Assembly: GCF_026650985.1 (NCBI RefSeq)
Contig: NZ_CP086239.1
Location: 1,984,001-2,048,000 of the forward strand
DNA: 64,000 nucleotides
Direction of reading: 5' to 3'
Source: Clostridium estertheticum
Lineage (GTDB): Bacteria; Bacillota; Clostridia; Clostridiales; Clostridiaceae
Translations under genes and position numbers: made by a program
Notes under the pieces: generated by a model
Database searches by the model: none
What the model was told of the DNA's origin: nothing
The model's input: the letters and a program-made list of their open reading frames with translations, nothing else
Shown: positions 54,122-63,833 of the stretch, piece after piece
How positions within the stretch are numbered: position 1 is the first letter of the stretch
Layout: every line of letters starts with the position of its first letter

Positions 54122-54235
54122 CTAATGCCTGAATATCGAAACCAATTTTTCTGAAACAATTTCAACAATATATTTTATTGCATGCCCTAACCAAACTATT
54201 ATTAATATTGGAAAAAACAAAAAAAAGTCTTTCAT
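54122..54235 (-). CDS. 37-residue single-helix membrane peptide
   Basis: MKDFFLFFPILIIVWLGHAI is followed by KYIVEIVSEKLVSIFRH and TAG. The ATG has AAAGGGAGAG at correct spacing, 24 nt after the ykfC-like gene, so it is likely translated as the last gene of the operon. One membrane helix (4-20) is followed by an amphipathic helix. No family recognised. Confidence 0.5.
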   Translation of the reverse strand: MKDFFLFFPILIIVWLGHAIKYIVEIVSEKLVSIFRH

Positions 54236-54259
54236 TATTACTCTCCCTTTAAGGTTTTA

Positions 54260-55555
54260 TTATTCATAATGTACTGCAGAAGTGAATTTTTGTATAAAAG
54301 GTATACCACTTGCGCTTAATAGATCTACGGTGGAAATTGCAACCATCAAGGCAGTATGTGTTTCATATGATGATCCCTTTTTAACACCGTATTGTGAAAA
54401 ACTATGAACCATATAATGAGTCTCTTTATATTTGCCAAGGTACATCATTACATGCCCTTGCATAAAGATTGCAGCACCTGGTTTTAACTTATCAATTTTA
54501 TAGTATCTTTTATTTAGAATATCAGCTTTATTGAAAACGATAGAATTAACATCATTTACAAAACTATTTTCCTGGTGATCGTCATTACGTGGAAGTAAGA
54601 TTCCAAAACACTTATAAATTGTTAGGATAAAGCTGGAACAGTCTTTTCCAGAAAACTTATCTCCCCAATCGTAGGGTGTACCAATAAATTTAAGTGCCTG
54701 ATTTATTATATTATACCTTGTATAGGGAAGATTTCCTTTTATAATATCTTTATTTTTACTTATAATACCAGTTTCAAAAAGAAGGTCACCGCGACTACCC
54801 CGTGTTGGAAATCTTACTTTATAATCCTGAACTAAGTTAGATTCATGATTATTTAAGTAACAAAGCCTTGTACCCATTCCACATTTTATAGTTATTGGTG
54901 AAGAGTTTTTTTTATTTAGAGTCAAAGTGGTTTCTTTGGCTATAACCATTAAAAAATCTTTGCTTGTAGCATACTCAAAAACTTCTTCTTTATCTGTAGC
55001 TAATGCTATATCATCAGCTTTAACCCATCCAAAATAATTATAAATGTTTACAAAATACCACTGTTTATCCGCGCTTTGATGGAGTATTAATACTGGTTCA
55101 AAGGGAAAGCAACTGGTTTCTTGAAACCTATCAAAATTATTTATTTTACTATGCTCTATAGAGGAAAAAGCCGGGTTATTTACAGGAAAACTTCGTACTG
55201 ATGTCTTTCTTATACTCATACCGTATTTTATCAAAGTAAAATCCTTGATCTCTTCTAGGTTAGTATTAACCATGATTTTTTTTAAATAATCATTATGAAG
55301 TAACTCACCATTTATATCATACATATCTTTCATGGGCAGTTTATATGATTGTATGTGATTTCTGAGAGTTTTAGAAGATATAGTATCATCGATACTATCT
55401 AAATCATATAAAGAAGTTATTTTAAGTTTAAGGTTATTATTGAACTTTTTAATTTCATCAGTAGATAATATTGTCTTTTTTGCATCATTAATATCTTTCA
55501 TCCAAAAGGAAGCTTTCTTCATAAAATCAGGAAATTTATAATCATCATTATACAT
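54260..55555 (-). CDS. SH3 and NlpC/P60 domain peptidase (YkfC-like)
   Basis: The start is taken at MYNDDYKF (55555, GAGGTG upstream), 431 residues. The N-terminal 120 residues are of the SH3b1 accessory type. Two bacterial SH3 modules (GMSIRKTSVRSFPVNN; WYFVNIYNYFGWVKADDIAL) precede the NlpC/P60 domain with DWGDKFSGKDCSSF (Cys), GAAIFMQGHVMMYLG (His) and HYMVHSF (His). No signal peptide, so it likely acts in the cytoplasm cutting gamma-D-Glu-diamino acid bonds in imported murein peptides, next to the epimerase gene. Confidence 0.85.
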   Translation of the reverse strand: MYNDDYKFPDFMKKASFWMKDINDAKKTILSTDEIKKFNNNLKLKITSLYDLDSIDDTISSKTLRNHIQSYKLPMKDMYDINGELLHNDYLKKIMVNTNLEEIKDFTLIKYGMSIRKTSVRSFPVNNPAFSSIEHSKINNFDRFQETSCFPFEPVLILHQSADKQWYFVNIYNYFGWVKADDIALATDKEEVFEYATSKDFLMVIAKETTLTLNKKNSSPITIKCGMGTRLCYLNNHESNLVQDYKVRFPTRGSRGDLLFETGIISKNKDIIKGNLPYTRYNIINQALKFIGTPYDWGDKFSGKDCSSFILTIYKCFGILLPRNDDHQENSFVNDVNSIVFNKADILNKRYYKIDKLKPGAAIFMQGHVMMYLGKYKETHYMVHSFSQYGVKKGSSYETHTALMVAISTVDLLSASGIPFIQKFTSAVHYE

Positions 55556-55595
55556 AAACACACCTCGCTAGTTATAGTGCTAAAAATAGTAAATG

Positions 55596-56687
55596 TTAAA
55601 ATTTTTTATTAATCCCCAATATTCCACTAATTCCAAGGCCAGGTGCATTTGAAAACTTTATTAGACTTTCATTAAAAATCGAACCACCTATTATGGGATC
55701 AGCACTACAGAGTATTGGACCATCTAAATCTATTTTTGTAATAATGCTTTTGGCAGCTGCAAGATGCGCAGCTGCTGTAACACTGATTTTTGCTTCTAAC
55801 ATGCAGCCCATCATACATTCAACGCCATATACCTCGGCTATTGAACATATCTTTAATGCATTGTAAATTCCACCAGTCTTCATAAGCTTTATATTGATGA
55901 GATCAGCCGCACGAATCTGCATAATTTTAAGCGCATCCATAGGAGAAAAAGCACTCTCATCGGCCATAACTGGTATAGAAACATTATCAGTAACAAACTT
56001 TAAACCTTCTATATCATGGGCCTTAACAGGTTGTTCAACAAATTCAATATCTAGTCCAGCATCCTCCATTTTTCTAAGTGTCAAAACAGCTTCTTTAGGT
56101 TTCCAGCCTTGATTTGCATCAATCCTGATATTCACGCCTCCACCAACAATGTCCCTTATAGCTTTTAACCTTTTTATATCTGTGGCCGAATCGGTACCTA
56201 CTTTTATTTTTAGTGTTTTATAGCCAAGTCCAATTGCGTGAAAACTATCTTTAGCCATCACCTCTTGGTCATTTACACTTATAGTGATATCAGTTATAAG
56301 TTCATTTCTATAACCGCCAAGTAACTTATATAAGGGTGCTTTATATAATTGTCCATAAAGATCATAAAGAGCCATATCTATAGCGGCTTTGGCACTAGTA
56401 TTTTTAACAATACACTTGTTCAACTTGATCATGATTTCTTGAAAATTTTCTATGTCCATACCTACAATTGCTTTTTTAATATGATCATTAATAGCAGAAG
56501 CGATAGCGCCTCTAGTGTCGCCAGTTATTACACCAGTAGGTGGAGCCTCACCATAGCCAACGCTAATTGAATCTGTTTTAATCATAACTATAGTATCTTC
56601 CACAGAAGTTACGGTTCTTATAGCTGTTTTAAAAGGTGTTTTTAAAGGCACAGAAATATGTCCTATTTCAATATCAGTGATTTTCAA
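55596..56687 (-). CDS. dipeptide epimerase (L-Ala-D/L-Glu epimerase, YkfB-like)
   Basis: The start is chosen at the TTG of MKITDIEIGHISVPL (56687) because GGAGG sits 7 nt before it; the upstream ATG (56702) has no RBS. 363 residues. Enolase-superfamily signature of the muconate lactonizing subgroup: TLKIKVG (acid/base Lys), RIDANQGW, FVEQPV, MADES (three metal ligands) and LMKTGG (second Lys). It converts L-Ala-D-Glu to L-Ala-L-Glu for degradation. It overlaps the upstream gene end by 14 bp. Confidence 0.87.
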   Translation of the reverse strand: MKITDIEIGHISVPLKTPFKTAIRTVTSVEDTIVMIKTDSISVGYGEAPPTGVITGDTRGAIASAINDHIKKAIVGMDIENFQEIMIKLNKCIVKNTSAKAAIDMALYDLYGQLYKAPLYKLLGGYRNELITDITISVNDQEVMAKDSFHAIGLGYKTLKIKVGTDSATDIKRLKAIRDIVGGGVNIRIDANQGWKPKEAVLTLRKMEDAGLDIEFVEQPVKAHDIEGLKFVTDNVSIPVMADESAFSPMDALKIMQIRAADLINIKLMKTGGIYNALKICSIAEVYGVECMMGCMLEAKISVTAAAHLAAAKSIITKIDLDGPILCSADPIIGGSIFNESLIKFSNAPGLGISGILGINKKF

Positions 56688-57468
56688 AATATTTTCCTCC
56701 ATTCATAAAATAATCATAAGTTATTTTGGAAACATTACCTATTAAGTTTTTCGCGTAATTATCGCTGATAGCTTCCCAGGTAAACATAGAAAAAATATAA
56801 TCGGTTTTAGATGTATATACAATACCAACATCATGCTTTAAAAAGTCTAAATCTCCAGTTTTATGGGCTATAGTAATATTAGCAGGTAAATTAATTTTCA
56901 TCATTGAATCGTCTAACTGGTGAGTTAATATACTTACCATGAGTTTACTATATTCTTCATTAATTAGTTTACCATTATAGATAAGTTCTAGGAATAGAAC
57001 GCAATCAGAAATATTGCATAAATTGTCAATACCCTTAAGTCTAGATTCATTGTCCATCATCTTTCTTTGCAGAGTAGAGCTGTTAAAATTATGCTTTTTT
57101 ATGAAATCATTAATAGAACCGAAGCCTATGATATCAATGAGTTTGTTAGTTGCTGTATTGTCACTTTGTATAATCATTAATAAAATTAAATCATTTATAG
57201 TATATGAATTATCATCGTCAAGAAGAGTTAAAATACTAAATGGAACTTTTTCTTTTTTATTTATAGTTATCCTATCTTTTAAAGATAAGGTCCCATTGGA
57301 TACTCTTTCTAAAGTTGACCCCATGATAAAAAGTTTTATTATGGAAGCAGAAGATACTATTTTAAATTGATTTATTTCACAAATATCCCCGTGATTTAGA
57401 TCCTTAATATAAATTGAATATTTTAATTTAGCATCACTTAAATAATTTAGAAGAATATTTTTGAGCAT
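56674..57468 (-). CDS. class A beta-lactamase-fold serine hydrolase
   Basis: 264 residues. SxxK at S42-K45 (SASIIKLF), SDN at 102-104 (QSDNTATN) and KTG at 203-205 (AHKTGDLD). No signal peptide and no clear omega-loop E-x-x-L-N, so a true beta-lactamase is less likely than a DD- or LD-peptidase-like role. In Bacillus a peptidase (ykfA) occupies this operon position, so acting on imported murein peptides is a reasonable inference. Confidence 0.75.
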   Translation of the reverse strand: MLKNILLNYLSDAKLKYSIYIKDLNHGDICEINQFKIVSSASIIKLFIMGSTLERVSNGTLSLKDRITINKKEKVPFSILTLLDDDNSYTINDLILLMIIQSDNTATNKLIDIIGFGSINDFIKKHNFNSSTLQRKMMDNESRLKGIDNLCNISDCVLFLELIYNGKLINEEYSKLMVSILTHQLDDSMMKINLPANITIAHKTGDLDFLKHDVGIVYTSKTDYIFSMFTWEAISDNYAKNLIGNVSKITYDYFMNGGKYFENH

Positions 57469-57515
57469 TTTGAATCACCACCTATTTCCTTGTAATTAAT
57501 AAATTAATAGAAAAC

Positions 57516-57534
57516 AGCCGGGTATCCCCCGGCT
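57516..57534 (-). terminator. attenuating hairpin after the binding protein gene
   Basis: AGCCGGG and CCCGGCT pair around TATCC, and the minus strand continues TGTTTTCTATT. It lies between oppA (stop 57545) and the serine hydrolase start (57468). Partial termination here would keep the binding protein in excess over the enzymes, or mark a processing site. Confidence 0.7.
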
Positions 57535-57544
57535 TTAAAATAAA

Positions 57545-59197
57545 CTATTCTGCTTTAGATTTACCTTCTACATATGCTCTGTCAAAGTACATCATACCAG
57601 TAGGTATTTTACGAACTCCTTTAACATAAGTTTTGCAAGCTACATTACTAACATAAAAAGCTACTGGAATCATTGGCATATCATCCATCAATATCTTTTC
57701 TGCATCATGTATTGTTACCATTCGCTTAGCGGGATCTTTTTCTACTTTTGCACTAGCTATTAATGCATCGTATTTTAGATTACTGTATTTAGGGTCATTG
57801 TTTCCATTATTGGTCACAAGAATGTCCATAAAAGTCATTGGATCCATATAGTCACCAATCCATCCATCTCTAGATATTTGATAATTTCCTGATTTTCTTT
57901 GTGGAACGAATACTTTCCAATCAACTTCTGTTAGTTTCACAGTTATTCCTAAATTTTTCTTCCACATATCTTGTACTGCTTGAGCTACTTTTGCGTGAGT
58001 CTCATTTTTATTGTAAGCATATTCAAGTACAGGGAATCCTTTTCCATTAGGGTAACCAGCCTCAGCAAGAAGCTTCTTCGCAGCAGCAACATCTGCTGTT
58101 CCTTTATAGAAATCTCCACCTACAGTTCTAAACTGCTTTGTTGCATCTGAATCAGCAATACCGTATGGAATCCATGCTGTTGCAGGTTTACGAGGATCTT
58201 TCCACACTGCTTTTATAAGTAAAGATCTATCAATAGCTAAAGATAAAGCTTTTCTAACTTTAACATTGTCTAAACCCTTTATCTTATTATTTAGTGATAT
58301 ATAATAATTGCCTATATAGGGTACTGAAACAGCTTTTTTATCACTTATTAATTTGGGTATGTCATTTGTTGGTACCTCGTCAAGGTAATCTACTTCGCCT
58401 GTTTCAAAAGCTGCAAGAGCAGAGGTAGTTTGAACTATCATTACAAATTTCATTTTATCAAGTTTAACCTGGGCCTTATTCCAGTAATTTTCATTTTTTA
58501 CATAATCCATACTTGCATCATGAGTCCATGAAGTAAGTTTAAATGGTCCATTTCCAACATATGTTGCAGGAGTGAGTGCCCATTTTTCAGGAGCTTTTTC
58601 TACTATATCCTGTCTTACAGGCATTAATGTTGAAAGGGCACAAAGTTGTAAGAAGTATGGTGTTGGAGATTCAAGATTAACTTCAAGAGTATTAGCATCT
58701 ATAGCCTTTACTCCAACATCGCTAGCTTTAGCTTTTCCAGAATTGTACGCTTGACCATTTTTCAAGTAATATAATTGATTAGCATAATCTGATGCAGTTT
58801 TTGGAGCTAAAACTCTTTTCCAAGCATATTCAAAATCATTTGCAGTTAAAGCTTTCCCATCTGACCATTTTGCATCTTTTCTTATATGGAAAACGTATTT
58901 TGTTGGATTTGCAGGATCATAATCAATCTTTTCGGCAGCAGCAGGTACTGCTTTATTAGTTTCATCAAGCCTGGTTAAACCCTCGAAAACTTGATTCGCT
59001 ACTGTCATTCCATCTACAGTTGTAAGTAGACCTGGATCTATTGTATCTGGTTCTTCTTTCAAATTATAAACAATAGATTGCTCATCTTTTGTTGTTTCCT
59101 TTACAGATGTTTTGCTTCCACAACCTGATAATGTAGCCATAGCAAGTACAATGCACAGAGCCATAGTTAATTTTTTACTTAAACTTTTCTTATTCAT
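57545..59197 (-). CDS. peptide ABC transporter substrate-binding lipoprotein (OppA/MppA-like)
   Basis: The start is at MNKKSLSKK (59197; GGGGGATG upstream), 550 residues. Signal peptide with lipobox ATLSGCGSK. SBP family 5 features: EPDTIDPGLLTTVDGMTVAN, FHIRKDAKWSDGKALTANDF, and VRKALSLAIDRSLL. It captures oligopeptides outside the membrane. With the YkfB/YkfC genes downstream, murein tripeptide is the likely ligand. Confidence 0.92.
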   Translation of the reverse strand: MNKKSLSKKLTMALCIVLAMATLSGCGSKTSVKETTKDEQSIVYNLKEEPDTIDPGLLTTVDGMTVANQVFEGLTRLDETNKAVPAAAEKIDYDPANPTKYVFHIRKDAKWSDGKALTANDFEYAWKRVLAPKTASDYANQLYYLKNGQAYNSGKAKASDVGVKAIDANTLEVNLESPTPYFLQLCALSTLMPVRQDIVEKAPEKWALTPATYVGNGPFKLTSWTHDASMDYVKNENYWNKAQVKLDKMKFVMIVQTTSALAAFETGEVDYLDEVPTNDIPKLISDKKAVSVPYIGNYYISLNNKIKGLDNVKVRKALSLAIDRSLLIKAVWKDPRKPATAWIPYGIADSDATKQFRTVGGDFYKGTADVAAAKKLLAEAGYPNGKGFPVLEYAYNKNETHAKVAQAVQDMWKKNLGITVKLTEVDWKVFVPQRKSGNYQISRDGWIGDYMDPMTFMDILVTNNGNNDPKYSNLKYDALIASAKVEKDPAKRMVTIHDAEKILMDDMPMIPVAFYVSNVACKTYVKGVRKIPTGMMYFDRAYVEGKSKAE

Positions 59198-59261
59198 AAT
59201 TAACATCCCCCTTAAAATTAAATATCAAAATTTTGATAAATTAATATATTATATCTGTCAT

Positions 59262-60239
59262 TTAATAAAGATGACAAGCTACACTATGATCTCCACCCAT
59301 ATTCTTTAATATAGGGGTTTCGGTTATACAAATATCTTTAACAAATTTACATCTACCTGCGAACCTACATCCCACAGGTGGGTCTATAGGACTTGGAATA
59401 TCTCCCTTAAGTATAATTCTTTTACTTGCTGCAGCTTCATCCGGGTCTGGTAATGGTATTGAAGATAATAGTGCTTGAGTGTATGGATGCAAAGGATGCA
59501 AATATACCTCGTTACTCTCACCGATTTCCATCATTTTACCTAAATACATTACTCCAACTCTATTTGAAATATGTTTTACCATAGATAAGTCATGAGCAAT
59601 AAAAAGATAAGTAAGCCCCATATTTTGCTGTAATTCTTCTAACATATTTACTATTTGAGCTTGAATAGAAACATCAAGGGCTGAAATAGGTTCATCACAA
59701 ACTATAAACTCAGGTTCAATTGCTAAGGCTCTAGCAATTCCTATCCTTTGTCTTTGACCACCTGAAAATTCGTGAGGGTATCTATTTATATGCTCATTAT
59801 TAAGTCCAACAATGTCTAATAGTTGTTTAATTCTTTCTTTTCGTACATTTCCAGTTGAAAGTTTATGAATATCTATTGTTTCACCAATGATATCACCAAC
59901 TGTCATCCTCGAATCAAGAGAAGCATATGGGTCTTGGAATATTATTTGCATTTTCTTCCTATAAGAAAGCATTTCCTTTGGAGAAAGGGTTTCAATATGT
60001 TGCCCATTGTATATAATTTCACCAGAGGTTGGTTCATATAGTTTTAAAAGGGTTCTACCACAGGTTGTCTTTCCACAACCCGATTCACCTACTAGGCCTA
60101 AAGTTTCTCCTTTTTTTATATCAAAACTTATATCATCAACGGCTTTGACAAAACTTGTTTCTTTACTGAAAAGCTTTTTTTTAACTGGAAAATATTTTGT
60201 TAAATTTTTTATTGACAATAAAGTCTCTTGGTTATTCAT
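59262..60239 (-). CDS. oppF: peptide ABC transporter ATP-binding protein OppF
   Basis: 325 residues. GLVGESGCGKTTCGRTLLKL (Walker A), PHEFSGGQRQRIGIARALAI (signature) and FIVCDEPISALDVSIQAQIV (Walker B). The C-terminal oligopeptide/dipeptide extension has Cys positions (GCRFAGRCKFV, ICITETP, ACHLY) that can bind an Fe-S cluster in this family. Overlaps oppD by 4 bp. Confidence 0.93.
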   Translation of the reverse strand: MNNQETLLSIKNLTKYFPVKKKLFSKETSFVKAVDDISFDIKKGETLGLVGESGCGKTTCGRTLLKLYEPTSGEIIYNGQHIETLSPKEMLSYRKKMQIIFQDPYASLDSRMTVGDIIGETIDIHKLSTGNVRKERIKQLLDIVGLNNEHINRYPHEFSGGQRQRIGIARALAIEPEFIVCDEPISALDVSIQAQIVNMLEELQQNMGLTYLFIAHDLSMVKHISNRVGVMYLGKMMEIGESNEVYLHPLHPYTQALLSSIPLPDPDEAAASKRIILKGDIPSPIDPPVGCRFAGRCKFVKDICITETPILKNMGGDHSVACHLY

Positions 60240-61267
60240 AGTTTCTGCGCCTCCCTAAGTTTTCTTTCTACCTTTGGGGCATCAGGGTGATTAAGCCAAC
60301 AAGCAGCGCTGTGAATGCTACCAGCAGAACTCTCCTTTGTAATTACAAAATCCTCAGGCATGTCAGTTAAACATACTTCCATTGCATAGTCACACCTAGG
60401 AGCAAAGGGACATCCTTTAGGAGGGTCTAATAAATCCGGTGGTTGCCCCTCTATAGGGTTTAATTTTTCTCTTATTAGAGTTTTAGGATTGGGCACACTA
60501 TTTAAAAGCCCCCAAGTATAAGGATGTTTTGCATTATAAAAAATTTCTCTTGTGCTTCCACGCTCAACTATACATCCACCATACATTACGTTAACACTGT
60601 CGCAAAGATCTGCTACAATTCCGAGGTCATGTGTTATCAATATAATTGAAGTATTAAGTTTTTTTCTTACATCCTTAAATAACTCTAGTATTTGAGCTTG
60701 AATAGTTACATCAAGTGCTGTTGTTGGTTCATCGGCAATTATTAGTTTTGGATTACAGGAAATAGCTATTGCAATCATTACTCTTTGCCGCATACCACCT
60801 GAAAATTCATGAGGATACTGTTTTAATCTTGTTTCAGGACTTGAAATCCCAACAAGCTTAAGCATATCTATTGCTAGTTTTTTTCCTTCTTGTTTTGAGA
60901 GCTTTTTATGTAACATAATAGGCTCTATCATTTGCTTACCAATGGTCAGAACAGGATTAAGAGAAGTCATAGGATCTTGAAATATCATGCTAATGGAATT
61001 ACCACGAATACTCCTCATAGCCTTATTGTTATAATTTGTTATATCTGTTTTATCAAATATAATTTGACCTCCAGTTACTTTGCCATTATCAGTTAATAAC
61101 TTCATTATGGAAAGCATAGTTACAGATTTCCCACTACCCGATTCTCCAACAATACCTAAAGCACTGCCTTTTTCGAGAGTGATGGATACATTTCTAACTG
61201 CTTTTACTTCGCCAACGTGAGTAAAAAAAGATGTATTTAAATTTTTGATTTCTAAAATGTCTTCCAC
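60236..61267 (-). CDS. oppD: peptide ABC transporter ATP-binding protein OppD
   Basis: 343 residues. GIVGESGSGKSVTMLSIMKL (Walker A), QYPHEFSGGMRQRVMIAIAI (signature), LIIADEPTTALDVTIQAQIL (Walker B). A C-terminal extension includes GCPFAPRCDYAMEVCLTDMP, typical of OppD. Forms the ATPase pair with OppF. Confidence 0.93.
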   Translation of the reverse strand: MEDILEIKNLNTSFFTHVGEVKAVRNVSITLEKGSALGIVGESGSGKSVTMLSIMKLLTDNGKVTGGQIIFDKTDITNYNNKAMRSIRGNSISMIFQDPMTSLNPVLTIGKQMIEPIMLHKKLSKQEGKKLAIDMLKLVGISSPETRLKQYPHEFSGGMRQRVMIAIAISCNPKLIIADEPTTALDVTIQAQILELFKDVRKKLNTSIILITHDLGIVADLCDSVNVMYGGCIVERGSTREIFYNAKHPYTWGLLNSVPNPKTLIREKLNPIEGQPPDLLDPPKGCPFAPRCDYAMEVCLTDMPEDFVITKESSAGSIHSAACWLNHPDAPKVERKLREAQKL

Positions 61268-61275
61268 GAACTCAC

Positions 61276-62211
61276 CTACTTTCTCATTTTTGGATCAAGG
61301 GCATCTCTTAAGCCATCACCAAATAGGTTAAAAGCAATCATTGTAATTGAAATAGCTAAAGCCGGTATAAATAATTGATATGGATATGTTTTATATGTTG
61401 CTAAAGCATCATTGCATAATGTTCCCCAACTCGACATTGGAGCAGCAACACCAAGTCCAATGAAGCTCAAAAAAGCTTCTGTGAAAATAGCTTCAGGTAT
61501 AGAAAGTGTTAAAGTAACTATTATAGCACCCATAGAATTAGGTATTAGATGTCTTAAAATAATCCTAAATTTACTAGCACCTGCAGCTTTTGCGGCTAAT
61601 ATGAACTCTTGCTCTTTTAAGGATAAAACTTGGCTCCTTACAATACGAGCCATCCCAACCCAATATATAATTCCAAGAGTTATAAATACATTGAGGAGAC
61701 TTTTACCTAAAACAACCATTAAAAGTATAACGTAAAGCATCATTGGTATACTATACAGAACATCTACAATACGCATCATTATATTATCAACATTTCCACC
61801 ATAATAACCTGCAATACCACCATAAAATACACCTATAGTTAAATTAATAATTGCAGCTACAAAACCTACAGAAAGAGATATTCTAGCTCCGTACATAACT
61901 CTTACAAATAAATCTCTTCCTAATTCATCTGTTCCAAACCAATGAATTTTATCTGGCCACATGTTTGAATTTAAAAGGTTATTTGATGAATAATTGAATT
62001 TGCTTATAAATGGACCAACAATTGCCATAATTATTACACTAATAATTACAAACATTGAAATCATAGCGATTTTGTTTTCTTTAAGTCTACGAACTGCATC
62101 TTGCCAGTAAGTTTGGCTTTCTCTTGTCGTTATGTGACTCTTTCTTCTATCAATGCTTACGGATTTAAAATTAGGTGTTTTCCTTAAACTATTTTCAGTC
62201 ATGTTTACCAC
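61276..62211 (-). CDS. oppC: peptide ABC transporter permease OppC
   Basis: 311 residues (GTG at 62211 overlapping the oppB stop, or ATG at 62202). An N-terminal cytoplasmic stretch of about 40 residues precedes six membrane helices. HWFGTDELGRDLFVRVMYGA and the EAA loop REQ-like EFILAAKAAGASKFRIILRH are the family signatures. Pairs with OppB. Confidence 0.92.
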   Translation of the reverse strand: MVNMTENSLRKTPNFKSVSIDRRKSHITTRESQTYWQDAVRRLKENKIAMISMFVIISVIIMAIVGPFISKFNYSSNNLLNSNMWPDKIHWFGTDELGRDLFVRVMYGARISLSVGFVAAIINLTIGVFYGGIAGYYGGNVDNIMMRIVDVLYSIPMMLYVILLMVVLGKSLLNVFITLGIIYWVGMARIVRSQVLSLKEQEFILAAKAAGASKFRIILRHLIPNSMGAIIVTLTLSIPEAIFTEAFLSFIGLGVAAPMSSWGTLCNDALATYKTYPYQLFIPALAISITMIAFNLFGDGLRDALDPKMRK

Positions 62212-63131
62212 TACCCTTCAATATTAATCCTAGGATCAACTAATGCATAAATAATATCTACTAAAAGATTACATACAATTAATAATATACTGTAGAAAAC
62301 TGTCACTCCAAGGACTAAGGTATAATCTCTGTTAGCTATACTATCAACAAATGATCTGCCTAGTCCAGGTATTGTAAAAATTCTTTCTACCACAAAACTT
62401 CCAGTTAAAATTGAGGCTACTAAAGGACCAATATAAGTAATTACAGGAAGTACAGCATTTCTTAAAGAATGTACAAAAACAATTGACATTTCAGATAGTC
62501 CTCTTGCTCTTGCAGCTCTAATATAATCTTGACGAATAACTTCGAGCAAACTCGATCGTATAAGTCTTGAAACAAAAGCCATTGAAAACCCGGATAGAGC
62601 AATGGCAGGCAAAATATAGTGTTTCGGACTTGAAAGCCCAAATACAGGAAGCCATCTAAGTGTTTCTCCAAATACATATATAAGAAGAGTTGCAACTACA
62701 AATGATGGTATGGTAACACCTAATGTACTTATAAACATTGCCAGGTTGTCCTCCCACTTGCCTTGTTTATAAGCAGATATTATACCAAGAATTATTCCAA
62801 AGACTAATGATATAGAAACTGCAACAACTCCTAATCTTGCAGACACAGGAAACCCTCTATTAATAATATCGTTAACTGATGTTCCTCTTTGCTGAAAGGA
62901 AGGTCCAAGATCTAATTTAACTAAATGACTAATATAATCCTGATATTGCCATGTTAAAGGTTTATCCAAATTATATCTTTGTTGAATATTTTTCATTACT
63001 TCTGGTGGAAGGATCTTGTCCCTATCAAAAGGACCACCAGGAATTATGTGTGCAAGTATAAATGTTGCAGTAATGACCACCCATAAAGTGATAATACTAG
63101 AGAAGATTCTCTTTAGAATGTATTTTGACAT
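62211..63131 (-). CDS. oppB: peptide ABC transporter permease OppB
   Basis: 306 residues, RBS AAAGGAG. KRIFSSIITLWVVITATFIL opens the first helix. QRYNLDKPLTWQYQDYISHL and the EAA loop DYIRAARARGLSEMSIVFVH are characteristic. First gene of the operon, about 50 nt downstream of the predicted transcription start. Confidence 0.93.
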   Translation of the reverse strand: MSKYILKRIFSSIITLWVVITATFILAHIIPGGPFDRDKILPPEVMKNIQQRYNLDKPLTWQYQDYISHLVKLDLGPSFQQRGTSVNDIINRGFPVSARLGVVAVSISLVFGIILGIISAYKQGKWEDNLAMFISTLGVTIPSFVVATLLIYVFGETLRWLPVFGLSSPKHYILPAIALSGFSMAFVSRLIRSSLLEVIRQDYIRAARARGLSEMSIVFVHSLRNAVLPVITYIGPLVASILTGSFVVERIFTIPGLGRSFVDSIANRDYTLVLGVTVFYSILLIVCNLLVDIIYALVDPRINIEG

Positions 63132-63190
63132 ACAATTACTCCTTTCTCATTAATAAAATATTTTTAATTTTTTTACTAATTATTTACAAT

Positions 63191-63219
63191 ACTATATCAT
63201 AATATTTGCACTTTTGCAA
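63191..63219 (-). promoter_or_regulatory. promoter of the opp/ykf operon
   Basis: Minus strand TTGCAA (63214-63219), 17-bp spacer, TATAGT (63191-63196): a good sigma-A match about 60 bp before the oppB start. The -35 lies inside TTGCAAAAGTGCAAA, which has dyad character and recurs nearby as TTTTGCAATATTT, so a regulator site overlapping -35 is possible. Confidence 0.7.
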
Positions 63220-63548
63220 GTTCAATTATTAAATATTGCAAAATTGTCGTCTATTTTTTTCTTAATAGAAATTCGTTATAGTGACAAAACTTATTAGATT
63301 AAGCTAATATCTGCATAAATCATTGATTCTAATCCGATTTTACATATTTATAATAATATTTTTTTGACACATATTTATATATAGCTATCATATAAAGTTT
63401 AAGTTTCAAAATATATATTTTAGAATAATGTATTTAAATTTAGCAGAAATCTAAAATAGGGCATCCATCTTTTAAAATGAATACCCGTTTCTTGTAATAG
63501 TTCTTATTTTATGCATGATGAATACTTCAATGTTACCCCACTCAATTT
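63220..63548. other. intergenic region
   Basis: AT-rich spacer upstream of the opp promoter. No coding signal or clear hairpin was seen. Confidence 0.4.
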
Positions 63549-63833
63549 CTATTTATTATTTAATATTATTAACCTTCCTGAACCATTTTCAGTATACCCA
63601 ATCATTCCACTTTTAATATCAAATTCTAATATCTCAGTGATTACTTTTGTTTCTCTATTCTTACTTTCAGTTGATATTGAATGTTTACTATACTTATTTA
63701 CTGCTTTATCAAAATGATTATCTTTATTATATCCTTTAGTACTATTTTCTCTCTCTATTAACTTACGTTTTGGTTTTTTACCTGTTACTAACTTAATTAG
63801 CATGTCAAATATAAATTCCATTATAGCATCCAT
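63549..63833 (-). CDS. small protein of unknown function
   Basis: The start is taken at MDAIMEFIFDMLIKLVTGKK (63833), with GGGGG 8 nt upstream; an alternative GTG is at 63842. 94 residues: an amphipathic or short membrane helix at the N-terminus, a lysine/asparagine-rich middle (about 22-60) and a C-terminal strand pair (EILEFDIKSGMIGYTENGSG). No family recognised. A TATAAT on the minus strand lies about 25 nt upstream of the gene. Confidence 0.5.
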   Translation of the reverse strand: MDAIMEFIFDMLIKLVTGKKPKRKLIERENSTKGYNKDNHFDKAVNKYSKHSISTESKNRETKVITEILEFDIKSGMIGYTENGSGRLIILNNK

